Assembly: GCA_963921935.1 (NCBI GenBank) | Contig: OY998175.1 | Location: forward strand, 266,841,709 to 266,905,708 | DNA length: 64,000 nucleotides | Direction: 5' to 3' | Origin: Galeruca laticollis | Lineage: Eukaryota > Arthropoda > Insecta > Coleoptera > Chrysomelidae | Part shown: piece after piece, positions 30,847 to 42,475 of the stretch | Layout of the letters: every line of letters begins with the position of its first letter | How positions within the stretch are numbered: the stretch's first letter is position 1 | The notes under the pieces: generated by a model | The model's input: only the letters and a program-made list of their open reading frames with translations | Told to the model about the DNA's origin: nothing | The model's database searches: none | Made by a program: the position numbers and the translations under genes

Positions 30847-32100
30847 TTCGTAGGAATGTCTGATTTGGATTTAATCTAATTATTCGATACATTTTTTGTA
30901 TATCACAAGTAAGCACAAAATTAACATACGAAAACGACAAAGAATATCGAGAAGTTCTGGTTGAATTGTGAATCCCTTCAACATGATATTATTTAACGAA
31001 ACATTGGACTACCTTTTCATGCTAGCATCAAACACTACTCTCAACTTAGTCGAACTACATATCTGAATCACACAATGGTGAGGAAGGAAATATTTATTTT
31101 CTTGGAACTTATTCATCAATTTCAACGGAACATATCTAGCATGATTTAGTAAAACATATTCGTCTATAGAGGAATTATAATTTTGGTATAAACCAGGATT
31201 TTTCTCAAAACGCCTTTCTAAATTGTGAAATCTATTTTTTGCCATGGAATAGGAATTACCTAACTTTAAATGTTCATTTGTACCTTTTAAAGTCAAATCG
31301 ACCTGAAAGGAACCATTTTCTAGAATTTGTATACTATTTGTGAAGATATTATCAGCTAACTCTTCATCAGGACTAAGAATTTCATTTTTGGGGAAATTTC
31401 TTCTATTTCCCAGAATTTTTGCAACAACTCATCAGTATTAGAACTGTGAAGAAGGAAACAACAACTATTATTTGAACTATCACCTTTCTTGGAATTTTTA
31501 TAATACCACCATTTATCAGATTATAATAAATGTCAGCTCCTAAAAGTATGTCAATTTAAGAAGGAATCTGGAAATTAGGATCTGCTGATTTCACATTTGA
31601 AGGAATTACAATTTTTTCTCTACACAATGAAAATTGTGGTAATTTTTTTGTAATTTTCTTAATAACCAAACAGTTTATGTTAAAAATAACATTTCTTGCA
31701 ATATTGGAATGAACATTAATATTTACCATTTTATTAGAATTTGTAACTATGCCATCAACACCATGTATTTGAATAACCTTTGATTGTGGAGTAAGCTGGA
31801 GACTATCTGTTAAGGTTTCTGTAATTAATGAATCAGTACTACAATGATCTAAAGCAGCTTTTACTTCAATAGGCTTGTTTTTTGAATTATATACTGTAAC
31901 AAGTGCAGTTGCTAGGGGTGCTTCATCACTAGAATGATTTTCTAATTGTTGATTTGAAGGATTTCCTTCAAGATTTCTACTAGAATTGGGGATGTGTGAG
32001 TTATCATTACTATTTTGAAGTGATCTATGAACATTTGTATTCTGTAAATTTCTAGGAGAATTTATCAAACTATTTGACTGATTATTATTATCAAGGTAGA
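30847..32100 (-). pseudogene. BEL protease and RT N-terminal part
   Basis: Minus-strand 32068-31556: an Asn/Ser-rich linker, then protease with the ALDHCSTDSLI active-site region (BEL proteases have a D-[ST]-G-like box, here DHCS) and VIQIHGVDG. IDILLGADIYYNL follows near 31530. RT begins with LGNSYSMAKNRFHNLERRF, YVLLNHARYVPL, YFLPHHCVI and TKLRVVFDAS (31009-31296), and reaches KMYRIIRLNPNQ at the gypsy insertion point. Stops fall at 31556 and 31009, plus frame changes around 31400. Confidence 0.85.
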
Positions 32101-32274
32101 ACCATATCGATTAAATTTGTTTGAATTTTGGGAATTAAACTATATCTGTCTATTTTGACTATTATTATCAGTATTTTGCAAATTTCTATGAAGCCTTTCA
32201 GAGTTGGATAAATATCTGGAACTGAAATTTCTATTATTAGAAGTTTGTTTACATAACAAAGTATGATGATAGTT

Positions 32275-32979
32275 TTAACATTTCAAACACCCAGTAGAGG
32301 AACAATTACTTACATAATGATTGTATGCCAGATAATTTATACATAACTTGTTATTTTTTATGAATTGCAGTTTGTCATTATTAGAAATGGCACTAAATTT
32401 CAAACAACTATAAATTCTATGATTATTAAGATTGCAAAAGAGACATTGACCGCTTACAATTTGTGAATTCACGATGTTTTCATTAGCAACTTGAATATCT
32501 GGTCTAGTTTTTTTCAGAAATATGAACAAAATGAGAGGTTCTCTGTCCTTGACATCATTTCTGAGTAGAATTTAAATCAGGATTTACTTGTCTTTCGAGA
32601 ATTGAACACCTGTATTCTAAAAATTTAAGAAACTGAGGTAACGTTGGTCTTGCATTTGGAGGAATTTCAAAATCAACAGCCTTTTTTGTATAATTATCTA
32701 ATTTTTGGGATAAAATGAATACTAGTAACAAATCCTAATCATCAACATTTACTTGCAAATTTCTGAGACCATCTATATTTTGTTTTATGGAGGTGACAAA
32801 TTCTCTGAGGGTTGTGGAATTTGTTTTGCTCAAGGAAGGAGTATCTAACAAATCTTGAATATAAGCATAAATGATATTCGGTTGATTATCATATCCACTT
32901 TTTAAGGAATCTAGAGCTACCTTAAATTATCACTAGATAATTGAAGATTCGAAATTAAGTGAAAAGGCTCACCCTTTAC
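32275..32979 (-). pseudogene. BEL gag, C-terminal part
   Basis: Starting at the 939-bp TIR insertion: KGEPFHLISNLQLSSDN, a standard BEL gag block, then PPNARPTLPQFLKFLEYRC. A Cys-rich section follows (CLFCNLNNHRIYSC, then CINYLAYNHYVSNCSSTGC), the BEL zinc-finger region, ending near 32275. Internal stops occur near 32930, 32740 and 32560. The N-terminal half of gag is not recognisable beyond the insertion. Confidence 0.8.
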
Positions 32980-33918
32980 GGAAAAATTTGAGAATCTGTA
33001 TGTAGCACGAATTGAAAAAAAAAATTTTTACAGTATAAAACATTAATTAACTAACCTGGAAAACCAAAAATTTCTCCGCGGAAACACATATTAACAGTAA
33101 AAATTAAATATGAAAAGTGTGAAAATTCTAATATTTACGTCAAACTTTTTTAACAACGTTGCCAAAGTTGACAATACAAAAATTAAAAAAGAAGAATATA
33201 TCAACTACTGCTTCTTATTTTAAAGGTCTCAGCTGACAAAATTATTCAGCTCAAACCTATTAACTAATCTAGGTGTAAATGAGTAAATGATCTAACCTTT
33301 ATGTCTTAAACAGTAAACATATGTTTTAAAGATTGCTCCCCGAATTGCGAAACGTCGACCCGGTGCGCTTTTTTTGCAAACTAACTATATGGAATTCCGA
33401 AATAACCATAGATAAAAAAATATCGATGTAACTGCATACAAATGAAATCGAGACTTACATTTTTCGTAATTTCATAACTTGATAAATTTGGCAACGTCGC
33501 TAATGTCAGTGATTAGCAAATGTCAGTTAAGATTGTTGTCAAAGCATGACAAAATCATTTTGAAAAAAAACTAGTGTTTATCGTAATGATTCAGTCTACA
33601 ATTATCACATTAAATATCATACTTCGAGAATATATATGTATACATACAACAAGAAAATATGAAAAATATCCATTCGAAAAGGGACAAATTCGAAAATGAA
33701 AATCCTTCTACTGCGCTTGTTAAGTGATTCCGCAGCAAAATTTATGGTGCTATGTGTTTGTTAGTAAGTGCCTTACATAATTAAAAAATTATTTTCGAAA
33801 TCGGTGTCAGGTAGGTTTTCTGAAATTTTACCATTTTCCAGGTTAGTTAATTAATGTTTTATACTGTGAAAATTTTTTGTTTTAAATTCGTGCTACATAC
33901 AGATTCTCAAATTTTTCC
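32980..33918. mobile_element. 939-bp TIR element inserted in BEL gag
   Basis: Inverted repeats of about 75 bp: GGAAAAATTTGAGAATCTGT (32980) and its complement ending at 33918, continuing through a TAGCACGAATT block and a TATAAAACATTAATTAACTA block. No transposase ORF is present. The flanking gag coding supports the left boundary. No clear target duplication was seen, so the superfamily is open. Confidence 0.75.
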
Positions 33919-34233
33919 CACACTATTCTTGTGAAACTAGACTGGAACTCTTCTTTTACAACGAAATTGCTGATCTATTCTTCGGAACTGTACACTCTTC
34001 GAAATATACAACAACGCTATTCTTTCTTTATCAGACAGAAACTTCAATTCTGACAGGTACAATAACAAAAACGATTGGACCGGAACAAAACTAGTAAAAC
34101 TAATCTGTCAAACTCTAACCTTTTTTGAAATGTACTTGTCAACGCAAGTAAAATTCTTCCAAGATTCAAATAGGAAATTTATTACTTTCCTGTTTCGGGT
34201 TTCTTCTCAATTCTGGCTTGAATTAGGATCAAT
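33919..34233 (-). other. BEL leader / remnant of gag start
   Basis: Sequence between the 5' LTR and the TIR element. It should contain the BEL primer binding site and gag start, but I could not identify either with confidence. The gag N-terminus seems to be deleted. Confidence 0.4.
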
Positions 34234-34578
34234 TGATTGATTTTCAACAGTCAGAGAGGTATATTTGCTTATTTATACCTCAGAAATAATTTCCATAGAT
34301 CGTAAAATAAAATCCAATGTAATTTCTAAAGACAACTGTATTCTAAAATCTTTTTCGAAGGACCAGTGAGTTTTTAATCCAGAAATAACAAATTATTACA
34401 ATAATTGGAATAATAATCTTCTTAATCGGGGCACATAACACACAATGGACAATGACATCTCTTTCAACAAACTCAGATAAAAAACTTCACCTTTTTCTTC
34501 ACTGCTTGATTAATAAAAATAAAATTGAAAGGAATTATTGTCAAAAATATTGAAGAATGTTTGAACTAATTTCAAACA
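34234..34578 (-). repeat. BEL 5' LTR
   Basis: 345 bp. On the plus strand it runs from TGATTGATTTTC to TTTCAAACA, collinear with 19202-19544. Beyond 34578 the sequence is Harbinger transposase. Confidence 0.9.
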
Positions 34579-34583
34579 AGAAG

Positions 34584-34943
34584 AGCGAGTTAGCTTTAGA
34601 AAATCCCAAAGAATACTACAATTGCTTGAGTATATCCGAAAGTTGTGTAAATTTTCTGTTAATGAAGATACAGTCTCAGATCCAGCGTGAGGATACCCAT
34701 TTAAGAAGTTCGATTCCGGTAATTACAAAAGTACAAGCAGTTCTCTACTTTCTTGCTACTGGATGCAGTTTAAAGATACTCACACATATATTTAGACCCG
34801 GAAAATCAACTATTTCCGAATTAATCACAGAAGTTTGTGAATCACCAAATCCAGGTACATTCATCGTATTTTCCAAATCCGAGTATGCAAATTATTTCGA
34901 AATAACATTTGTGAGGCAACTATTACCTAATGAACTATACTAA
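34584..34943 (+). pseudogene. PIF-Harbinger transposase, N-terminal fragment
   Basis: The frame continues from the LTR edge with ALENPKEYYNCLSISESCVNFLL, then HLRSSIPVITKVQAVLYFLAT and ISELITEVCE. This is the helical N-terminal part of HARBI1-like transposases. It ends at 34943 without any catalytic Asp. The first Met of this frame (34557) belongs to the BEL LTR and not to the transposase, whose start lies across the BEL insertion near 19100. Confidence 0.8.
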
Positions 34944-35215
34944 AACTACAGGTTGGTTCCGACATGTTTAGCCAATGAGCCAGTGATCAGTGACGCTACT
35001 CGTCCGAAAATAGAGCAAAATGGAGCGACTCGGTTAAACTACTGACTAATCTACTGGAAAAAATTTTTGGTGTTCAGACAAGTTCTGTTACTAAATTACT
35101 CGCTACTTCACTAAAATACTTGTGTAGTCCGGACTAGGCATATAATTGAGCCCTCCGCTGCATACAGAAGGACGTAGTTCACCATACAGACTAATAATTT
35201 AAATTTAGTTGCAAG

Positions 35216-35415
35216 ATTAGTGTTCTAAGTGAAACTCAACGTTTCTAGCTAATTCCACAAAATAATGAAAAATGTTGAAAATTCTAAAAAATTGACAATT
35301 GTTTCGATAACTGAATATCATCGTAAGAATGACAGAAGTTACATTTCATTTGATGCGTACCTGATGATTAGTAATTATTTTTGGCTAGACCAAGAAGTGA
35401 TTGACTTAATATATT
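35216..35415 (+). repeat. Left arm of about 200-bp inverted repeat
   Basis: It matches 40054-40265 in reverse complement, with landmarks TGAAACTCAACGTTTCTAGC, CGATAACTGAATATCATCGT and GGCTAGACCAAGAAGT. The repeat may be the TIRs of a large DNA element or two solo LTRs in opposite orientation. Confidence 0.8.
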
Positions 35416-37541
35416 GAACTCATCACAACATCTATAGGAGTTTGAAGGTGTTGGTGTGTGAGGTTTTCAAGCGTGAATTTGGTTGTAAGTTGCCAAAACA
35501 TAGGGAATTGTTTGTTTTTCATCATATGAATGAGGTTAAAGTGAATTATATATTCAGTTTATACCTATGATATCGTTTGTTTAATGTAAATATTGAGGTG
35601 CTAAAATAATATTCGAAATATTTACCATTGTGTCAGTGCTTCATAAAATAACTCAACTTATACTTGTATATTAGACCATAAACCATCTTTGAACAATGTA
35701 ATAATTTGTAAGTGTGGCATACACGTCATAAAAAGTATCTGGAGCCCTGAAAGAATGAATAAATGTATTTAGATCATTATAATACATCATGTATAATAAG
35801 AATTAGTAGCAAAATTATTATTTTGATGTTTATTATTTCAATGACACAGAGAACTGTCAACAAGATTGGAATGTCAAAATACTTTCAAAGCATGAAACAT
35901 CAGCGACAGAGTTCGATGTCAGCGACAGGAATTCGTTGTCATAGAACTATATAATTCTGACAAGCGTATAAACCGATGATGAAAAATAACACATAAAGAA
36001 TTTTTGTAAATAGAAATTTCAGGCCGCGTTTATAATGAACTCTAATTGTGGAAGAATTCTAATATAATTGGAAAAGGATTGCATATGTATTTCAGAGTAA
36101 TCAGACTGTAGATTTGTTTCATTCAGAATGGAAAAGTTTTATACAATAAGAGGTTTTTTTTAATAAATAAGGACAGTTTTAGAGAAGTATCGTTTTAAAT
36201 AAATAGATTAAATTATTTTGGAAATGAAAAGAACATTAAATATTCTAATATAGTTAAAAAAAGATATTAAATTAAATAAAAAAATCTCAGATATGTAAAT
36301 AGTTGTAAAAAAATCTAGTTAGATGATTCGTTTTTGTCCATAACAACGTGAGAAAAAAAAAGTTGTTGATGGGGAAGCAGAAGGAAGTGGTGTGATATTA
36401 TTAAGAGCGGAGAGATGTAAGTGAAAATTGAATAAAATATAATACAAGTCCTCATATAGTACAAAGAAAAGTATCAGAAAAAGTAAAATAAAGTTGAAGA
36501 AGTAATTTGATAAGATTTAAAAGTTAATTAAAGGAACATAAGATAAATAATTAAAACAGATGTATTGAAAAGGCATTATAATAATAAAATAAAGCATCAT
36601 TTGAGAAGATCTCTAAACTAATGAACAAGATTTCTAAATAAAAGAAGATAAATAAAACATTATAAAGTATAACAAGAATATTGCAAATAAATAAAACGTT
36701 AAACGGGACACGGTGAAGAATTTCAAGTCTTACCTGGAGAAGTTTTGTCAAGCTGGAGTCCAGATTGAGTGAATGCAGTTGACACATTAATATGAGAGTT
36801 GGTGTTATTGGATATTGGTGATCGTCGGTGCCAGAAGAAACCATCGTTAGTGAAAGGTTAGTGTTAACCAATTTGAAATTTCATAATTTGGCCATTTCAA
36901 ACATGTATTTCTTTTCCAATTTCCAACGTAGTTTTGACAGTATATAATTACAGTGTTCGTCATTTTCGTTTTTCTATACCTCTATTAAAAACAGGAAATA
37001 CGCATTCCATTAATTTTAAGTGTCAACTAAAAACAGGAATATAATTGATAACATAGGCGTCTCAACATAAATTTAGACAGGGTATAATTTTATTTTAAAT
37101 AATAGACAAAAACAAATAATTCTTTATTAAAATATATAAAACAAAATAATAAATCACATATAAAAAAAAGCTTTTGGCCTGAACTCAAAGAGATTAATGA
37201 GTACTCATGCTCGACTTGATACACTTACCCTGAGCTAGCCGAACAACATTCATTGAACCTAAAATAAAAGAATTAATTATAATACAAAAAATAATTATTG
37301 ACAAACATAGAATAACCTGACGCATCTAACGTGGGGCAAATAAAATTTTCATCATTATATTCACATATTTATAAATATTTACTAAAAACAAATAATACTT
37401 TATTAGTCTACATAAAACAACAATAAAATAAATATATAATAACTTGGCTCTGCAACGTGGGGCGCATATAAAAAAATTTTGCATATAATTATAAATAATA
37501 TTGAATTTTTTTTTGACTGTATTAAAAAATAAGTAGATACG
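35416..37541. other. AT-rich non-coding stretch with PBS-like repeats
   Basis: No gene recognised. ACGTGGGGC occurs twice (about 37329-37337 and 37455-37463) at the end of TGACGCATCTA- and TTGGCTCTGCA-type sequences that look like retroelement primer binding sites. AACAAATAATWCTTTATTA repeats near 37112 and 37388. An LTR probably ends near 37440, just upstream of the gag-like ORF. Confidence 0.35.
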
Positions 37542-38560
37542 ATGGAAAGACAAATGACATTGATGGACGGAAAGCAGGTTCAACCACAACCAGAAGGATC
37601 TTTCATAAAAGATGAAATATTGAGGCTAATGTGGATTACCATAAATAACTGGAGGAAAGAAATCAGGGAAGATAGGAATAAATGGTGTGATAAAAGAAGA
37701 GAGGATAGGAAATCGGACATGATGGTGGAAAAGTTTAACAAAGTAGAGGGGAACATTGATGATAAGACGGATAAGATGTTAGATAATATGGATAACATGA
37801 ATGCAGATATGAATAGTATGAGGGGGGATTTGAATGAGACTATAAATAGAAATATTGATACTATGAAACAGAAAACATGTAATAATTTAACAAAGAAAGT
37901 TGATGAGGTGAAAATAGAAAGTTTAATTGAGATTAAGAATATTGGGAAGGATAATGAGGAATTGAAAATTATCACAGAGGGGACAGAAGAAATGAAAGAA
38001 GAAGCTGAAGAAGTAGGATACATCAAATTACAGGAATGGGCAAGTGAAGAGGTCATGCAGCATTATCAAGAAAAAATAACGAAGAAATCAAAAATTTAGA
38101 TGGTAGAATAGAAAAACCAACAGGAATATATGCAAAAAGGAGTCAAATTATTGGTAGACAATTTAACAACGAAATACAAGAAATGAACCGAAGAATAAAA
38201 GACACAATGGAAGAAATTGAAGATAGTATAAGACGAAATGGGGGAGATAAAGGATGCCCAGGAAATTTTTATGATATTAATATAATAACAGGATTAAAAT
38301 ATAACAACAACATGACTATAATTCATACAAATGCTTCCATTAAAATAATAAGAAGTAAAATTAATGACATGAAGGAATTTGAAATGCAAATGTTAATGGA
38401 TTTATTGGAAGAAATTAATGAGATATGGGACAACAAATTTAAAAAGGATATAGTAGAGAACAGAAAGAAGAGACAGAAACGTAATGAGAAACAAACAACA
38501 AGAGAAGAAAATAAGAAAAAGGTTAGAAAAAGAAAATCCAATTGAACAGTATGACATGAG
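37542..38560 (+). pseudogene. Gag-like coiled-coil protein of a degenerate LTR retroelement
   Basis: A 185-codon frame (37542-38099) and a 120-codon frame (38183-38545) encode very Lys-, Glu-, Asn- and Met-rich protein with long coiled-coil character. Asn/Arg-rich coding follows after 38590. The position behind a PBS-like sequence and the overall character suggest gag of a Ty3-like element. I found no capsid or zinc-knuckle motif that would prove it. Few C bases occur on this strand, a strong strand bias. The ORF on the opposite strand (38056-37580) is its shadow. Confidence 0.4.
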
Positions 38561-40053
38561 ATTAGGAATGAAATTGGAAACGAAAATGGCAACAGAATAG
38601 AGGGGAAAGAATAAACAATTATAATGAAAGAAGAAATGATTATGGAAGAAGGAATAATAATCAACAAAATCAAGAAAGAAATTATAATGGAGAAAATAAC
38701 AGAGAAGAAGAAAGAAGACATGTTAATAACGTAATTCAGGATCAGGAAGGATCAAGTAGTTATCAGGATCAAAATGGGAAATGTATGTAAATATAGTTAA
38801 AATAGATAGAAATTAGGATGTGTAAATATATAATTAGAATAGATAGGTATTAGGCTAATAACTACAACAATTTATGATAATAATGATTAACAAATTCGAA
38901 AAATGAATTTAAATTTAGTTAATGAAACAAAATTATTTGAAATAATATAATCAGGTGCGACAAAATAATAGTAAAATAAAGAGTTGAATGAAAAAAATAT
39001 ATGGCAATTATAGATATCTTACTAATGGTAATTATGAACATAGATAGAATGTAATTATTGGAACAGATGTACCGGAAAGATATGAAGATAAATCAACAAT
39101 AAATATGAAGAGAAATTGAGATTTAATGGATGATAAATAGACTTTGAAAATCAAGATATGGTGGAAGAAAAGGTTAATGTTAAATATAATGAAAATAAGA
39201 TTGAAAATAAATAAAATAATGATTTTTAAGAAGAAGAGGATTTGAGTGGAATTATAGATTGTGAGGATAAATAGTATATAATTATAAATAATTTAATTAA
39301 TAGGAATGGGAAAATAGTGTCGATGGAATTGATAGTGGCGAAATGATTTGCATGGACTGAAACTAAGAAGAATTGAATATTTTGAATCAAAGATGTATCC
39401 ATTACCATATAAAAGAAAATACAATGTTAGAAGTATGAAACTGATAAGAAGGAATTATAAAAATAACATGTACACTGTATATAAATCCATTAGTTTTAAC
39501 AAAGATATAGATATTAGATAATAAGTATGCCAGAATAATAAACTATACTATACCTCTATATAAAACACCAATAGGACGAAGTAAAATAATAGATGCGACT
39601 AATAATTCAAAATCATTTATTAAAAAGAAAACCAATAACATTCAAAGGATGGTATTCATAAATAACAATACATGATTATAAATAAAACATTATAGTTAAA
39701 ACAGAAATAGTAGACAAATAATAATTTTATAAGCAATTCTAGAGATAAATAAATTAATTATGGGAAATGTAGAATATTCTACACAGGATAATAAATACTA
39801 CTCTTGAATCAAAGAATAAAAACCATGAGGAATAAATAATATTGCAAGTACTTAAACTAATACATAATAAATAGTTATTTGTAAATAGTAGGTTAAGTAA
39901 ATTTATAAAATAAACAGTTTTCCTGGTTTTCTATATCATTGCACAGTTATACTGATCTTAATTGGAAAAATGATATCCAGGATATCACCATAGGGCTAAT
40001 AATATCTAAGCTTCAATATTTGTAATATCACATCTTCTTCTTTTTTCTATTAA
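38561..40053 (+). other. Very A-rich degenerate region, possible pol remnant
   Basis: No open frame longer than about 60 codons survives. Short stretches such as YINPLV-like coding near 39480 hint at a decayed retroelement pol, but nothing can be assigned. The plus strand is strikingly rich in A and poor in C. Confidence 0.3.
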
Positions 40054-40265
40054 CATATATTAAGTCGATCACAAGGTAGGTTACTTCTTGGTCTAGCCGA
40101 AAATAACTACTAATCATCAGGTAGGCATCAAATGATATATTACTTCTGTCATTCTGACGATGATATTCAGTTATCGAAACAATTGTCAATTTTTAAGAAT
40201 TTTCAACATTTTTCATTATATTTTGGAATTAGCTAGAAACGTTGAGTTTCATTCAAAACACTAAT
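40054..40265 (-). repeat. Right arm of about 200-bp inverted repeat
   Basis: Reverse-complement partner of 35216-35415. The outer edge is not sharp: matching fades beyond ACTAAT at 40265. Confidence 0.8.
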
Positions 40266-40639
40266 ATGAGTAGATTCCACGAAGTAAGGGTCGAGACAGT
40301 TATTTCATTAGTTGCAAGCCCTCGTAACTTTAATTTTAATAAGATTTCTCGGACTCTGGAAGAATCCAGCTGGGATTTTTAATACTTCATGCAAATATTT
40401 TCATAAATCTAGTAAACATTATTTGATTGTAAATAAAATTGCCGCATCAAATACCTAATCAAAACTATGTCTCCGTGCATAAGATTAATATATTGAAGTT
40501 TTTTTATTGTAATTGTACTCTAATTGTCCAAATAAAAAAGTTTATTGACAATAATAAATTGTAATATGAGAAACTAAGTAATGGAACTGATTAATTTTTC
40601 TTTGCTATGCTTCTCAATATAACAAAAGACGTATCAAAG
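40266..40639. other. No gene seen
   Basis: AT-rich DNA between the inverted-repeat arm and the Tc1 remnant, without a recognisable feature. Confidence 0.4.
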
Positions 40640-40810
40640 ACTAGTGACTAGTATTTCCTCCTCTGGCAGTGATAACACATACCAAACGGTATACTTTGAA
40701 TCAAATTCTGCGATAGACTGTTCCAAAGCTCTATGGATTTTTTGAGGACAACCACATGTCTGCGCAAATCGTATCTCACACATGTTCGATTAGCTGAGAA
40801 AACAATTCGT
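40640..40810 (-). pseudogene. Tc1/mariner transposase C-terminal remnant
   Basis: Reading the minus strand gives an IEHV...DTI block (catalytic Glu region near 40780), a NLIQSIP block and a closing ARGGNT motif (about 40660), each in a different frame. This is the end of a Tc1-type transposase, badly decayed. It is distinct from the better-preserved copy just downstream. Confidence 0.5.
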
Positions 40811-40921
40811 TCAGTTTAGTATAAACAAAATAATCAAAACAAGTTTGCTCAAAACATATTATTGTGAAATTCAAAATTTGCTACAGTTCTAAGTAAAATC
40901 ACTTAAAGGGCGGCCTATATA

Positions 40922-42473
40922 CACTCAGATGCAAAAAATTCGATCCATCGTATATTTTCCATTTATTGTGACTTTTAAAACTTGGTAGGATGGCATATAC
41001 AGATATAGAGAGACCCTCGTATAATTGAAATTATTAATTTATATACATTATTCTCATTTTTTTATGACATTTTTTATAAACAATACAAATTTTAGGTTTT
41101 TGTCACAAATTTACGTCTGATAGAGCATCAAGAAATTCATTTGTTATTTTAGTGACCCATATAAACCCACCGAATTAGTATTTAAACTTATTATTTTGTT
41201 AATTTAATTGAAATCAAATGGCTTTAACACCAACGGATGCTGCAAGGGCAGTGGCTTTAGTTCAAGATGGTCGTAGCCAATATTATGCGGCGGAGGTAGT
41301 AGGTGTTAGTCGTTGTGCAGTTCAAAGAGCAATTCAGCGGTTTACTGAAACTTGAAATTACATGAGGAGACCCAGATCAGGCCGTAGAAGGGCAACATCC
41401 GCACGTGATGATAGATTTTTGGTTTCTTCGTGTTTGAGAAATAGACATTTAACGTCAGTTGAGCTGGCAAATCGTCTGAGCGAAGTAAGAAATGTCGATG
41501 TAAGCAGGTGGGCAGTTCGTCGACGACTCACTGAAGCTAATTTATATTCCAGAAGGCCAGCTCTATGTCCATTGCTAGCTATGGAACAACGCAGAGCTCG
41601 GCTTGCTTTTGCAAGGGAACACGAGAACTGGAATGACGCCGATTGGAGTAATGTATTGTTCTCGGATGAGTCCAGGTTTTGTTTAAGGACACCAGATGGT
41701 AGAGGAAGAATCTATAGAAGACAAGGAGAGCGATTCGCCCAATGTAACATTGCGGAAAGAATAAGTTACCGAGGAGGCTCAGTTATGGTTTGGGCTGGTA
41801 TAAGTTCCGAGGCCCGTACTGACTTGGTTCTTGTATATGGAGGTTCTATGACAGGAGCAAGGTACATAACAACAATTTGGGATGAGCATGTGGTACATTT
41901 TGCTCCATTTGTAGGGCCTAATTTTATTTTCATGGACGATAACGCGCGGCCACATCTTGCAAGAATCGTTAATGAATATTTAGAAGAAGTCGGGATTGTC
42001 CGTATGCATTAGCCATCTTCAATTCCAGATCTCAATCCTATAGAACATCTATGGGACTCTCTAGGAAGAAGAATCCGATCACGGGTACTTCGCGCTAACA
42101 ACTTGGCTGAACTTAGTGTGGTGCTTCAGGCAATATGGGACGAATTGGACCAACTCGATGTCCAACATTTAATTAGCTCTATGCCAAGACGTATGCAAGC
42201 TGTTATAAGGGCCCGGGGAGGAAATACAAATTATTAATAAAAAAATAACACACTTAACATTTCATTATAACCATTGTTTTGATTACAAAATATACTTCAT
42301 TTTTCCATTATTCGAATAAAGCAAATTGTTTTCATAACAACATGATTTTCTTGTATAAACTGTCTTTATTATTCATACCTTTAACATTTAAAACCGATCC
42401 AAAACTTACATGGTCAAATTTTTGTCTACTTTGCCAAAAAATAGCCGTGGATCGAATTTTTTGCACCCGAGTG
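40922..42473 (+). mobile_element. Full-length Tc1/mariner element
   Basis: TIRs begin CACTCAGATGCAAAAAATTC (40922) and, inward from 42473, CACTCGGGTGCAAAAAATTC. TA flanks both ends (40920-40921 and 42474-42475). The size, 1552 bp, is normal for the superfamily. One transposase gene lies inside. Confidence 0.92.
41218..42237 (+). pseudogene. Tc1-like (DD34E) transposase with two stop codons
   Basis: It starts at ATG 41218 (MALTPTDAARAVALVQDG) and ends at TAA 42235-42237, 339 codons, all in one frame. The N-terminal paired-type helix-turn-helix includes GVSRCAVQRAIQRF. The catalytic Asp residues are in LFSDESRFCL and IFMDDNARPHLA, and the Glu is in PDLNPIEHLWDSLG. It closes with ARGGNTNY. There are two breaks: TGA at 41353-41355 between the DNA-binding subdomains, and TAG at 42010-42012 where the family has Trp before PSS.DLNP. 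The transposase cuts and pastes its own TIR-bounded DNA. The copy is defective but close to intact. Confidence 0.95.
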
Positions 42474-42475
42474 TA

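Larger units (their letters stand above)
19202..34578 (-). mobile_element. BEL/Pao LTR retrotransposon, with three later insertions
   Basis: A complete but heavily broken BEL element on the minus strand: 5' LTR 34234-34578, leader, gag, protease, RT, RNase H, integrase, polypurine tract (19545-19560) and 3' LTR 19202-19544. The flanks are AGACG (19197-19201) and AGAAG (34579-34583), a 5-bp target duplication with one mismatch. Both flanks lie in the Harbinger transposase reading frame. Nested inside are a pogo element, a gypsy element and a 939-bp TIR element. The stretch without insertions is about 5.8 kb, normal for BEL, although the gag is short. Confidence 0.9.
18939..35139 (+). mobile_element. 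PIF-Harbinger element, split by a BEL retrotransposon
   Basis: The ends GCCTAGTTCAGACTACGC (18939) and, read inward from 35139, GCCTAGTCCGGACTACAC are matching TIRs. Apart from the BEL insertion only about 260 bp (left) and 556 bp (right) remain. The left part codes a basic KRRRKKFV stretch as in Harbinger N-termini, followed by two stops. The right part codes the transposase N-terminal half (34584-34943). The DDE catalytic half is missing, so this was already a deleted copy. The terminal TWA duplication is not clear. Confidence 0.75.

Noticed and set aside
37580..38056. 158-codon minus ORF, Ser/Leu/Phe-rich, looking like a membrane protein
   Set aside because: It lies exactly opposite the A-rich gag-like ORF. 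Hydrophobicity arises from complementing Lys/Glu/Asn codons.
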